Assembly (NCBI GenBank): GCA_017577365.1
Contig: PKRJ01000060.1
Span: 1 to 21,581, forward strand
Reading direction: 5' to 3'
From: Gammaproteobacteria bacterium
GTDB taxonomy: Bacteria > Pseudomonadota > Gammaproteobacteria > Steroidobacterales > Rariloculaceae
DNA length: 21,581 bases
Shown: one piece after another, positions 1-9,085 of the stretch
Layout of the letters: the number at the start of each line of letters is the position of its first letter
Numbering within the stretch: position 1 is the stretch's first letter
Translations under genes and position numbers: made by a program
The notes under the pieces: model-generated
Databases searched by the model: none
Seen by the model: only the letters and a program-made list of their open reading frames with translations
Told to the model about the DNA's origin: nothing

Positions 1-153
1 ATCGGGCGGATCATCATGGAAGGCGGCAACGCGATGCAGATCGCCGATCAGGCGAAGCGCGAGGGCATACCGGACCTTCGCATGTCGGGCCTCAAGAAAG
101 TGATGGACGGGATCACGAGCCTCGAGGAGATCAATCGGGTCACGATCGATTAG
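1..153 (+). CDS. pilB: Type IV pilus assembly ATPase PilB, C-terminal end (partial)
   Basis: Only the last 50 codons are in the window; the gene starts upstream. The frame reads IGRIIMEGGN, continues through GIPDLRMSGL and ends EEINRVTID before a TAG stop. This is the typical C-terminal tail of the PilB/GspE secretion ATPase family, where the tail follows the nucleotide-binding core. PilB is the cytoplasmic hexameric ATPase that powers pilin polymerisation. The catalytic motifs are outside the window. The identification therefore rests on the tail and on the pilC and pilD genes directly downstream; a GspE-type paralogue is the alternative but the pilBCD order favours PilB. Confidence 0.85.
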   Translation: MGRIIMEGGNAMQIADQAKREGIPDLRMSGLKKVMDGITSLEEINRVTID

Positions 154-197
154 GCCCGAGGCTTGCGATACCGGGACGCTGAGGAGACGAACCTGCC

Positions 198-1418
198 ATG
201 GCTGAAAGCGCCGCAGCAATCAAGCAAATCCCGTTCACCTGGGAAGGCACGGATCGGAACGGGAAGCGCGTCAAGGGCAAGCTCGTCGCGGCGAGCGAGG
301 CGGCGCTCCGCGCGGAGCTCCGCCGCCAGGGCGTCGTGCCGACGCGCATTCGCAAGCAGACCAATCTGTTCAAGCCGCGCGCGCGCGTGACGCCGGCCGA
401 TATCGCGATCTTCTCGCGCCAGCTCGCGACGATGATGGAGGCCGGCATCCCGATCGTGCAGGCGTTCGATATCGTCGGCACCGGGCACGAGAACCCGGCG
501 ATGCAGAAGCTGATTCTGACGATCAAGGCGGACGTCGAGGGCGGCACTTCGCTCGCGCAGGCGCTCGCGAAGCATCCGCTGCACTTCGACGAGCTTTATA
601 TCAACCTCGTCGAGGCCGGCGAGCAGGCCGGCGCGCTCGAGACGCTGCTCGACAAGATCGCGACGTACAAGGAAAAGACCGAGGCGATCAAGGCGAAGAT
701 CAAGAAGGCCTTGTTCTATCCGACCGCGGTCGTCATCGCCGGTATCGTCGTCACGGCCGTGCTCCTGATCTACGTGATTCCGCAGTTCGAGTCGCTGTTC
801 CAAGGATTCGGCGCGGACCTGCCGGCCTTCACGCGGTTGGTGATCAACCTCTCGCAGTTCGTCCAATCGAAGGGATGGCTGATCCTGCTCGTGGGCGGCG
901 CCGCCGTTTACGGCTTCATCCATGCGAAGAAGCGGTACCGTAGCGTGCAGCATTTCGTCGATCGCGCCATGCTGCATATCCCGATCATCGGCCCGATCTT
1001 GAAAAAGGCCGCGATCGCGCGGTACGCGCGCACGCTCGCGACGACTTTCGCGGCCGGCGTGCCGCTCGTCGAGGCGCTCGATTCGGTCGCGGGCGCGACC
1101 GGCAATATCGTCTACGAGACCGGCGTGCGCCGAATCCGCGACGAGGTCGCGACGGGCCAGCGCCTGCAGCGCGCGATGGAAGCCACCGATCTCTTCCCGA
1201 ACATGGTCAACCAGATGATCGCCGTCGGCGAGGAATCGGGCTCGCTCGATACGATGGCCGCGAAGGTCGCGGACTTCTACGAGGCGGAAGTCGACAACGC
1301 GGTCGACTCGATGTCGAGCCTGATCGAGCCGTTGATCATGGCCGTGCTCGGCATCCTCGTCGGCGGACTCGTGATCGCGATGTACCTGCCGATCTTCCAG
1401 ATGGGTCAGGCTATCTAG
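198..1418 (+). CDS. pilC: Type IV pilus inner-membrane platform protein PilC
   Basis: A 406-residue protein with the two tandem T2SS-F domains of the PilC/GspF family, roughly residues 70-195 and 272-395. Three hydrophobic membrane segments are visible near residues 174-195, 224-240 and 376-398, the usual family topology. The repeated core is recognisable as FSRQLATMMEAGIP in the first half and YARTLATTFAAGVP in the second; both halves carry the G-E-x-(S/A)-G-x-L signature (GEQAGALETL and GEESGSLDTM). PilC forms the inner-membrane platform that couples PilB ATPase motion to pilus assembly. The ATG is preceded by GAGGAG at 181-186. The gene starts 44 bases after pilB and is full length. Confidence 0.95.
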   Translation: MAESAAAIKQIPFTWEGTDRNGKRVKGKLVAASEAALRAELRRQGVVPTRIRKQTNLFKPRARVTPADIAIFSRQLATMMEAGIPIVQAFDIVGTGHENPAMQKLILTIKADVEGGTSLAQALAKHPLHFDELYINLVEAGEQAGALETLLDKIATYKEKTEAIKAKIKKALFYPTAVVIAGIVVTAVLLIYVIPQFESLFQGFGADLPAFTRLVINLSQFVQSKGWLILLVGGAAVYGFIHAKKRYRSVQHFVDRAMLHIPIIGPILKKAAIARYARTLATTFAAGVPLVEALDSVAGATGNIVYETGVRRIRDEVATGQRLQRAMEATDLFPNMVNQMIAVGEESGSLDTMAAKVADFYEAEVDNAVDSMSSLIEPLIMAVLGILVGGLVIAMYLPIFQMGQAI

Positions 1419-1428
1419 CGATTCCGAA

Positions 1429-1449
1429 GGCGGCCCGCGCCGGGCCGCC
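1429..1449 (+). other. Perfect GC-rich hairpin between pilC and pilD
   Basis: An 8-bp perfect inverted repeat, GGCGGCCC at 1429-1436 and GGGCCGCC at 1442-1449, with a 5-nt loop, lies 10 bases after the pilC stop. No T-run follows on the plus strand, so it does not look like a standard intrinsic terminator. It may stabilise the 3' end of the pilC message or reduce readthrough into pilD. Function is inference. Confidence 0.45.
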
Positions 1450-1475
1450 CGAGAAGGCGCCGAGCGGCACGCGAC

Positions 1476-2357
1476 GTGGAACTCTTGCTGACTTCTCAAG
1501 CCGCGCTCGCCGGCGCCGTCGCGCTGCTCGGGCTGATCGTCGGCAGCTTCGTCAACGTCGTCGCGTACCGGCTCCCTTTGATGATGGAGCGTGCGTGGCG
1601 CGAGCAGTGCGCGGAGTCGGCGGCCGCGGACGATGAATCGCCCTCGGTCTCGTCGAAGACCTTCAACCTGCTCTGGCCGCCCTCGACGTGCCCGCATTGC
1701 GGCACGCGCATCGCGCCGTGGCACAACATCCCGGTCGTGAGCTACCTGTGGCTGCGGGGCCGCTGCGCGTCGTGCCGCGAGCGAATCTCGCCGCGCTACC
1801 CGATCGTCGAAGCCTCGGCCGCGATTCTCGGCGTGATCGTCGCGCTCGTCTTCGGCCCGACGTGGCAGATGGTCGCCGCGCTCGGCTTCACGTGGACGTT
1901 GCTCGCGTTGACGCTGATCGACCTGGATCACCAGCTCTTGCCGGACTCGATCACGCTGCCGCTGCTCTGGGCGGGGCTCCTCGTCGCGTTGTTCTCGATC
2001 GACGGCGAGCCGCTCTTCGCGGATCTGCGTTCCGCCGTGATCGGCGCGGCAGCGGGGTGCGTCAGCCTCTGGTCCGTCTATTGGCTCTTCAAGCTCGCGA
2101 CCGGCAAGGAAGGGATGGGTTACGGCGATTTCAAGCTGCTCGCCGCGATCGGCGCGTGGCTCGGCTGGCAGATGCTGCCGCTCGTGATACTCCTCTCGGC
2201 CGCGGTCGGCGCGGTTCTCGGCTCGTTGACGCTGCTCGCCGCCGGCCGCTCGCGGCAGACGCCGATCCCGTTCGGACCGTATCTCGCCGCCGCCGGCTGG
2301 ATCGCGATGCTGTGGGGCGATCGCATCGTCGACGCTTATTTGAGCCGAATCACGTAG
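1476..2357 (+). CDS. pilD: Prepilin leader peptidase / N-methyltransferase PilD
   Basis: A 293-residue polytopic membrane protein of the bifunctional A24 prepilin peptidase family. It cleaves the short leader of type IV pilins and pseudopilins and N-methylates the new N-terminus. The N-terminal cytoplasmic domain carries the two zinc-type CxxC pairs (CPHC, C72/C75, and CASC, C97/C100). The peptidase domain has the two aspartates expected for this aspartic protease: D149 in LIDLDHQLLPD and D218 in GMGYGDFK. The rest is a series of hydrophobic helices. The start is GTG, chosen because the family N-terminus with its GSFVNVVAYR motif follows about 20 residues later. Length is normal. It follows pilC by 57 bases and completes a pilBCD set. 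Confidence 0.95.
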   Translation: MELLLTSQAALAGAVALLGLIVGSFVNVVAYRLPLMMERAWREQCAESAAADDESPSVSSKTFNLLWPPSTCPHCGTRIAPWHNIPVVSYLWLRGRCASCRERISPRYPIVEASAAILGVIVALVFGPTWQMVAALGFTWTLLALTLIDLDHQLLPDSITLPLLWAGLLVALFSIDGEPLFADLRSAVIGAAAGCVSLWSVYWLFKLATGKEGMGYGDFKLLAAIGAWLGWQMLPLVILLSAAVGAVLGSLTLLAAGRSRQTPIPFGPYLAAAGWIAMLWGDRIVDAYLSRIT

Positions 2358-2390
2358 GGCGTTGCGCGCCCGATCGTTCCGTTATCCAAT

Positions 2391-2406
2391 GCCGCCTTCG
2401 GGCGGT
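2391..2406 (+). other. UUCG-tetraloop hairpin upstream of coaE
   Basis: CCGCC at 2392-2396 and GGCGG at 2401-2405 flank a TTCG loop, giving a C(UUCG)G tetraloop hairpin in the 71-base gap between pilD and coaE; a flanking G and T can add a wobble pair. It ends about 23 bases before the coaE ATG and no T-run follows. The same 15-base sequence occurs in minus-strand sense in the lpxC leader. It may be a weak terminator or an mRNA-stability element. Confidence 0.4.
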
Positions 2407-2428
2407 TAGGACGCATCAACTCACGAGC

Positions 2429-3055
2429 ATGCTCACGATCGGGCTCACCGGCGGCATCGCGAGCGGCAAGTCGACGGTCGCGAAGCTTTTCGAAGCGCTC
2501 GGCGTTCCGGTCATCGACACCGATGCGATCGCGCGCGAGGTCGTCGAGCCCGGCGAGCCGGGGCTCGATGCGGTTCGCGATGCGTTCGGCGCGGAAATCC
2601 TGACGCCGGACGGCCGTCTCGACCGACGGAAGCTCCGCGAGATCGTGTTCGCCGACGAGGCGAAGCGCCGCCGGCTCGAGTCGATCCTGCACCCGCTGAT
2701 CCGGCAGCGCACGCTCGCGCGGCTCGCGGCGCTCCGCGACGTGCCGTACGCGATCGTCGTCGTGCCGCTCCTCGTCGAGACGAACTTCGGCGCGCTCGTC
2801 GACCGGGTGCTCGTCGTCGACGTCCCGGTCGAAGCGCAGCTCGAACGGCTCACCGCGCGCGACGGCATCGACCGCGCCGCGGCCGAAGCGATGATCGCGG
2901 CACAGGCGAGCCGTGAAGCGCGCCTTGCGCGCGCGGACGACGTCATCGACAACTCGGGCGATCTCGCCGCGACGCGCGCGGAAGTCGAGCGGCTGCACCG
3001 CCGCTACGTCGAAATCGCGACGGTTTGCCGTGACGATTCGAGGCGCGCAGAATAG
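2429..3055 (+). CDS. coaE: Dephospho-CoA kinase
   Basis: A 208-residue P-loop kinase that phosphorylates dephospho-CoA on the ribose 3'-hydroxyl, the last step of coenzyme A synthesis, in the cytoplasm. The protein opens MLTIGLTGGIASGKST, with the Walker A loop at about residues 8-16, followed by the family motif VIDTDAIAREVV. The core contains LHPLIRQ and VVPLLVETNF, typical of CoaE substrate-binding and lid regions. The open frame continues far upstream into pilD, but only the ATG at 2429 places the P-loop at the N-terminus as in the family, so the longer reading is an artefact. No strong ribosome-binding site is visible. zapD follows 6 bases later; the coaE-zapD pairing is conserved in gammaproteobacteria. 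Confidence 0.95.
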   Translation: MLTIGLTGGIASGKSTVAKLFEALGVPVIDTDAIAREVVEPGEPGLDAVRDAFGAEILTPDGRLDRRKLREIVFADEAKRRRLESILHPLIRQRTLARLAALRDVPYAIVVVPLLVETNFGALVDRVLVVDVPVEAQLERLTARDGIDRAAAEAMIAAQASREARLARADDVIDNSGDLAATRAEVERLHRRYVEIATVCRDDSRRAE

Positions 3056-3061
3056 CGCGTT

Positions 3062-3865
3062 ATGGTAGATCCCGCGCACGACTTGACGGATACCGCCCGC
3101 GACCCCGCGATCATCGCTTTCGAGCAGCCGCTCACCGAGCGGATGCGCACGTTTCTCCGCATCGAGTTCCTGTTCGAGCAGGCCTCGCACCACTCGAAGG
3201 AGACGACGCAGTTCGGGACGCGCGCCGCGATCGCGAGCCTGCTCGAGGTGCTGACGATTCTGAATCGCGGCGATATCCGCTCGGAGGTCATCAAGGAGCT
3301 CGAGCGGCAGTCGGAGCTGCTCAAGCGTTACCGGAAAACTCCGGGTGTCGATTCGACTCGCCTCGACGAGCTGATCGGGCAACTCTCGTCGCTCAAGACC
3401 GAGCTCGCCGAGGCCGGTCCGCAGCTCATGAACCCGTTCAAGGAATGCGAGTTCTTGAACACGGTGCGGCATCGGAGCGCGATCCCGGGCGGCACGTGCG
3501 CGTTCGATCTGCCGGACTACGCGTATTGGCTGCATCAGCCGTACGGCGAGCGGAAGCGACAGCTCGGGGAATGGCTCGACAAGCTGCGCCGCGTCTGCGA
3601 TCCGGTCGCTCAGGTGCTATGGCTCACGCGCGAGACGGCGCAGCCGGTCGAGCGCGTCGCGGCCGGCGGCCTCTATCAGCACAGCCTGCCGAGGACCGAG
3701 CAGTTCAATCTCGTGCGCGTGCTGATGCCGGCGCACGGCGGGATCTTCCCGGAAATCAGCGCCGGACAGCACCGCTTCAACGTGCGCTTCGTCAAATGGC
3801 AGGGGGTCGACAAGCGCGCCGTGCAAGTCGACCACGACGTGCGCTTCGTCCTCGCGCTCGCCTGA
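3062..3865 (+). CDS. zapD: Cell division protein ZapD
   Basis: A 267-residue member of the ZapD (DUF1342) family. ZapD binds the C-terminal tail of FtsZ and bundles FtsZ filaments in the cytoplasm, promoting Z-ring assembly. The helical N-terminal half begins FEQPLTERMRTFLRIEFL, which closely resembles the E. coli start after its first few residues. The beta-rich C-terminal half includes FDLPDYAYWLHQP and ends HDVRFVLALA. The protein has about 15 extra residues at the N-terminus compared with E. coli ZapD. An ATG start 6 bases after coaE suggests co-transcription. Its FtsZ partner tail is encoded in this window at the ftsZ 3' end (10181-10220). No yacG gene lies between it and mutT. Confidence 0.93.
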   Translation: MVDPAHDLTDTARDPAIIAFEQPLTERMRTFLRIEFLFEQASHHSKETTQFGTRAAIASLLEVLTILNRGDIRSEVIKELERQSELLKRYRKTPGVDSTRLDELIGQLSSLKTELAEAGPQLMNPFKECEFLNTVRHRSAIPGGTCAFDLPDYAYWLHQPYGERKRQLGEWLDKLRRVCDPVAQVLWLTRETAQPVERVAAGGLYQHSLPRTEQFNLVRVLMPAHGGIFPEISAGQHRFNVRFVKWQGVDKRAVQVDHDVRFVLALA

Positions 3866-3871
3866 GATCGC

Positions 3872-3885
3872 CGGCGTAGACGCCG
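3872..3885. other. Small hairpin between convergent zapD and mutT
   Basis: CGGCG (3872-3876) and CGCCG (3881-3885) with loop TAGA sit in the 48-base gap between the zapD and mutT stops. There is no T-run on either side. It could contribute to a weak two-way terminator, but this is only a structural observation. Confidence 0.25.
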
Positions 3886-3913
3886 CAAGCCGTCGATCGC
3901 AAAACGGCACGCG

Positions 3914-4339
3914 TCAACGGCCGGGTCGGGCCGCGTGCCTCGCTACGAGCGCATCGAGGATCGGCCGGTCCGCGGGCAAAAGACCGATATCCGCGAGCTC
4001 GTCAACCGGCACCCAGCGCAGCGGCTGGCCCTCGAGCCCTTGCGGCTCGCCCGACCAGCGCTCGACGAGCCAGACATCGAGTCGGACTCGCTGCCCGGGA
4101 TAATCGTGCACGAGCTCCATCCACGGCGACGCACCGTGCACTTCGATGCCGAGCTCCTCGGCGAGCTCGCGGCGTAGCGCGTCGAACGGGCCCTCGCCGG
4201 GCGCGCGCTTCCCGCCCGGATACTCCCAGAAGCCCGCCATCGGCGTGCCCGACCGCCGCTGATTCACGAGCACGCGCCCTTCGGCGTCCTCGATGATGCC
4301 GACGAGCACGTGGATCTCGTTCGCGTCGCTCGAGCTCAA
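3914..4339 (-). CDS. mutT: 8-oxo-dGTP diphosphatase MutT (Nudix hydrolase)
   Basis: A 141-residue Nudix hydrolase that converts 8-oxo-dGTP to 8-oxo-dGMP, preventing A:T to C:G transversions. The complete Nudix box runs from G43 to I65, with E49, R57, E58, E61 and E62 in the required spacing. Further similarity to E. coli MutT includes VGII near the N-terminus, GFWEYPGGK before the box, and WLVERWSGEPQGLEGQP in the second half. It is a stand-alone MutT, not fused to a thiamine phosphate synthase domain as in some relatives. The chosen start is TTG with no clear ribosome-binding site; a GTG ten codons downstream would remove part of the first beta strand, so TTG is preferred but unsure. It follows secA by 31 bases, as in E. 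coli. Confidence 0.92.
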   Translation of the reverse strand: MSSSDANEIHVLVGIIEDAEGRVLVNQRRSGTPMAGFWEYPGGKRAPGEGPFDALRRELAEELGIEVHGASPWMELVHDYPGQRVRLDVWLVERWSGEPQGLEGQPLRWVPVDELADIGLLPADRPILDALVARHAARPGR

Positions 4340-4370
4340 TTCGCGGACAACGGCTGGACGGCGCGAACGG

Positions 4371-7337
<2,967 letters not shown>

Positions 7338-7344
7338 CGGTCGA

Positions 7345-7349
7345 TCCTT
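7345..7349 (-). promoter_or_regulatory. Ribosome-binding site deciding the secA TTG start
   Basis: On the minus strand AAGGA lies 7 bases before the TTG at 7337. No ATG or GTG start is available that keeps the family-like N-terminus, so this site supports TTG as the real start. Confidence 0.6.
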
Positions 7350-7366
7350 GGGCGTCAGGAGCGGTG

Positions 7367-7372
7367 ATTCTA
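7367..7372 (-). promoter_or_regulatory. Candidate extended -10 promoter for secA
   Basis: On the minus strand TAGAAT is preceded by TGC, giving the extended -10 form TGNTAGAAT. It is about 30 bases upstream of the secA start codon, so a transcript would have a short leader of about 20 bases. No convincing -35 box is seen 17 bases further upstream, as is allowed for extended -10 promoters. The rest of the 209-base gap between the M23 gene and secA shows no gene and no clear terminator. Confidence 0.4.
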
Positions 7373-7546
7373 GCAGCCTCGGCGGAGCGCCGATCGTGGC
7401 GAAATGGGGCCGGATCGGCCGCCTTCAACCGGCTCGCCACGGAAAACATTGGACGGCGTTCGCGCTCGGGGGTTCGCGGAAAAGCGGCCGACCACGGCGA
7501 ACCCTGCCGTTTCCGTAAGGAATGAGGGGGATACGCCCGCGCGCGA

Positions 7547-8467
7547 TCAGTTCACATAGGACATCGGATCGACCGGACGGCCGTTCCGAAGGACCTCGAA
7601 GTGCAGGTTCGGCCCGGTCGCTCTGCCGGTATCGCCGAGGCGCGCGATGACCTGGCCCCGTTTGACCGTATCGCCGACCGACACGAGATTGCTCGAGTTG
7701 TGCGCGTAGCGCGTCACGTAGCCGTTGCCGTGGTCGATCTCGATGAGCTGCCCGTAGCCGTGGCGCTCGCCGGACCAGACCACGATGCCCGACGCGACCG
7801 CCATCACCTCGGTGCCGGCCCGCCCCGCGAAGTCGATGCCCTGATGGAACGCGCGCCGACCGGTGAACGGGTCCGTACGCTGCCCGAAGCGCGACGAGAT
7901 ATAGCCGGAGGAGACCGGACGGCCGTCGGGGCGCACCTCCGCCGCCAGCTTGCGGTCGAGCAACAGGTCCTCGAGGACGTCGAGCTGGCGATGGCGGTCC
8001 TTGAGCTGGAGCTCGAGGCTCTCGAGTGAGCTCAGGATACCGCGCAGATCGAGCTGATCGGCGTCGGCCAGAACCTCCTCGGGCCCGCCGAGGGCCGGAG
8101 GCGACGAGAAGTCGAACTCGCCGTCGTCGAGACCGGCCATCGCCGTGAGCCTGGCGCCGAGCGCGTCGAGGCGGACGACGTGCGCGTTCATTTGCCCGAG
8201 CCTCAAGGCGAGCGCGTCGACGCTCTGCTGCAGCCCGCGACGGGTCTTCTCGAGCAGCGCCTGCTGGGCCTCGAGCTCGGCGCGCCAGGCCTGCATCTCG
8301 ACGGCTGGATTCGTCAAACCGTACGCGTCGGCGGCATGCCAGCCGACGAAGAACGCGCCGGTGAAAAACGCGAGCGCGAGGGCGAACGCCGCGGCCCAGA
8401 GCCTGCGAGGCTTCAGCTTCAGATGGCCGATCTGGCCACGATCACGATCGAAAAGTATCAGCTCCAT
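7547..8467 (-). CDS. Membrane-anchored M23 (LytM-like) peptidoglycan endopeptidase-family protein
   Basis: A 306-residue protein with a short cytoplasmic N-terminus, one membrane segment (about residues 23-43), a probable coiled coil (about 55-110 and again 140-175) and a C-terminal M23/LytM domain (about 188-303). M23 enzymes are zinc endopeptidases that cut peptidoglycan cross-bridges in the periplasm. The zinc motif HxxxD is present (H208 and D212), as are H256 in RYAH and the last zinc-type histidine H289. The first histidine of the usual HxH motif is Asn287 (GPNLHFEV), so activity may be reduced or lost. The start is ATG with GGGAGG 9 bases upstream (8477-8482). A related gene lies upstream of secA in Pseudomonas, where E. 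coli has secM. No specific gene name is assigned. Confidence 0.9.
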   Translation of the reverse strand: MELILFDRDRGQIGHLKLKPRRLWAAAFALALAFFTGAFFVGWHAADAYGLTNPAVEMQAWRAELEAQQALLEKTRRGLQQSVDALALRLGQMNAHVVRLDALGARLTAMAGLDDGEFDFSSPPALGGPEEVLADADQLDLRGILSSLESLELQLKDRHRQLDVLEDLLLDRKLAAEVRPDGRPVSSGYISSRFGQRTDPFTGRRAFHQGIDFAGRAGTEVMAVASGIVVWSGERHGYGQLIEIDHGNGYVTRYAHNSSNLVSVGDTVKRGQVIARLGDTGRATGPNLHFEVLRNGRPVDPMSYVN

Positions 8468-8562
8468 CCGGCCGCGCCTCCCTGGCTCGAGTGTTGCGTG
8501 CCTCCTGTCCGCAACCGAGCGCGAAGCGCGCCGGATAACGAGTCGACGGCGAATTTATCGGC

Positions 8563-8590
8563 GTTATCGTTATTGGACGTCACTCGTCAA
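8563..8590 (-). promoter_or_regulatory. Candidate promoter for the M23 gene
   Basis: On the minus strand TTGACG (8585-8590) and GATAAC (8563-8568) are separated by 16 bases, a plausible sigma-70 type pair, about 95 bases upstream of the M23 start codon. On the opposite strand a weaker pair, TTGGAC (8573-8578) and TATCGA (8597-8602) with 18 bases between, overlaps it and could serve dciA. All are by-eye matches. Confidence 0.35.
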
Positions 8591-8671
8591 CCCCGCTATC
8601 GAAAGCGGTTCCCTTCGAATTCGGTGCTTGGCAGGCCCGGCCGAATCCCACCGGCCACGATGCGGAGCGGG

Positions 8672-8677
8672 TAGAAT
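8672..8677 (+). promoter_or_regulatory. Candidate -10 box for dciA
   Basis: TAGAAT on the plus strand, 84 bases upstream of the dciA ATG, in the 294-base divergent gap between the M23 gene and dciA. The hexamer is the same as the candidate secA -10. No good -35 box is visible at the expected distance, so support is limited. Confidence 0.3.
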
Positions 8678-8715
8678 GCCCGAAGACCGCATCCCTGCTC
8701 AAGTTTTCGGGTTCT

Positions 8716-8760
8716 AGGGGTGTGAACGCGTTCTCAGTACGAAGGGTGTAACGGCCCCCT
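8716..8760 (+). other. Structured leader directly upstream of dciA
   Basis: AGGGG (8716-8720) can pair with CCCCT (8756-8760), the latter ending one base before the ATG codon. Inside lies a perfect 10-base palindrome, GAACGCGTTC (8724-8733). The near-repeats GGGTGTGAACG (8718-8728) and GGGTGTAACG (8744-8753) are offset by 26 bases. No good ribosome-binding site is seen at normal spacing. It could be an operator or an mRNA element; the function is unknown. Confidence 0.3.
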
Positions 8761-8761
8761 C

Positions 8762-9040
8762 ATGAGCACCGGTAGAGACGCCCCGAGGAAGCTCGCCGAG
8801 ATCCTCGGCTCCGGCCGCTTGGCCGAGCTCGGTCGGGAAGCCGAGCGCCGCCGGACCACGACCGAGCGGGTCCGCGCTCAGCTTCCGCCCGAGGAAGCCG
8901 AGCACCTCGTCAGTGCGACAGAAGACGAGGAGGGCGCGCTCGTGCTGGTCATGGATTCGGCGCCTTGGGCCGCGCGCGTCCGATATCGCGCCGCCGAGCT
9001 CGGCGTCGCGCGGCTCAAGGTCCGCGTCCTGCCTCGTTGA
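8762..9040 (+). CDS. dciA: DUF721 / DciA-family protein, probable replicative helicase loader (compact)
   Basis: A 92-residue protein with the DUF721 (DciA) pattern: a basic helical N-terminus (KLAEILGSGRLAELGREAER) and a hydrophobic C-terminal core, ALVLVMDSAPWAARVRY, then LKVRVLPR. The S-x-x-W-A-A-R-(V/L)-R-Y motif is the clearest family mark. DciA interacts with the DnaB helicase and helps load it in bacteria that lack DnaC. The protein is short for the family, which usually exceeds 100 residues; no other start codon exists between this ATG and an in-frame upstream stop (8723-8725). It is the only plus-strand gene between zapD and the window end and converges on lpxC. A DUF721 gene in this place is familiar from Pseudomonas and relatives. 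Confidence 0.82.
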   Translation: MSTGRDAPRKLAEILGSGRLAELGREAERRRTTTERVRAQLPPEEAEHLVSATEDEEGALVLVMDSAPWAARVRYRAAELGVARLKVRVLPR

Positions 9041-9060
9041 TAGGAATCGGAAATCGGCCC

Positions 9061-9078
9061 GAGGGGACGATCCCCCTC
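9061..9078. terminator. Possible bidirectional terminator between dciA and lpxC
   Basis: GAGGGG (9061-9066) and CCCCTC (9073-9078) form a 6-bp stem with a 6-base loop in the 45-base gap between the converging dciA and lpxC stops. The plus-strand flank TTCCGCTTC is only modestly T-rich and the minus-strand flank has no T-run. Placement supports a terminator more than the sequence does. Confidence 0.35.
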
Positions 9079-9085
9079 TTCCGCT

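Noticed and set aside
150..1931. A 593-codon minus-strand open frame opposite pilC and pilD
   Set aside because: Arg/Asp/His-rich antisense shadow of two clear genes, spanning both and the gap between them.
1688..2428. Upstream extension of the coaE frame into pilD
   Set aside because: The extension is an out-of-frame reading of pilD; CoaE proteins begin right before the P-loop, which fits the ATG at 2429.
7338..7546. A possible secM-like arrest peptide gene upstream of secA
   Set aside because: No open frame with a signal peptide and an arrest-like C-terminus is visible in this 209-base gap; only a candidate -10 and ribosome-binding site are seen.
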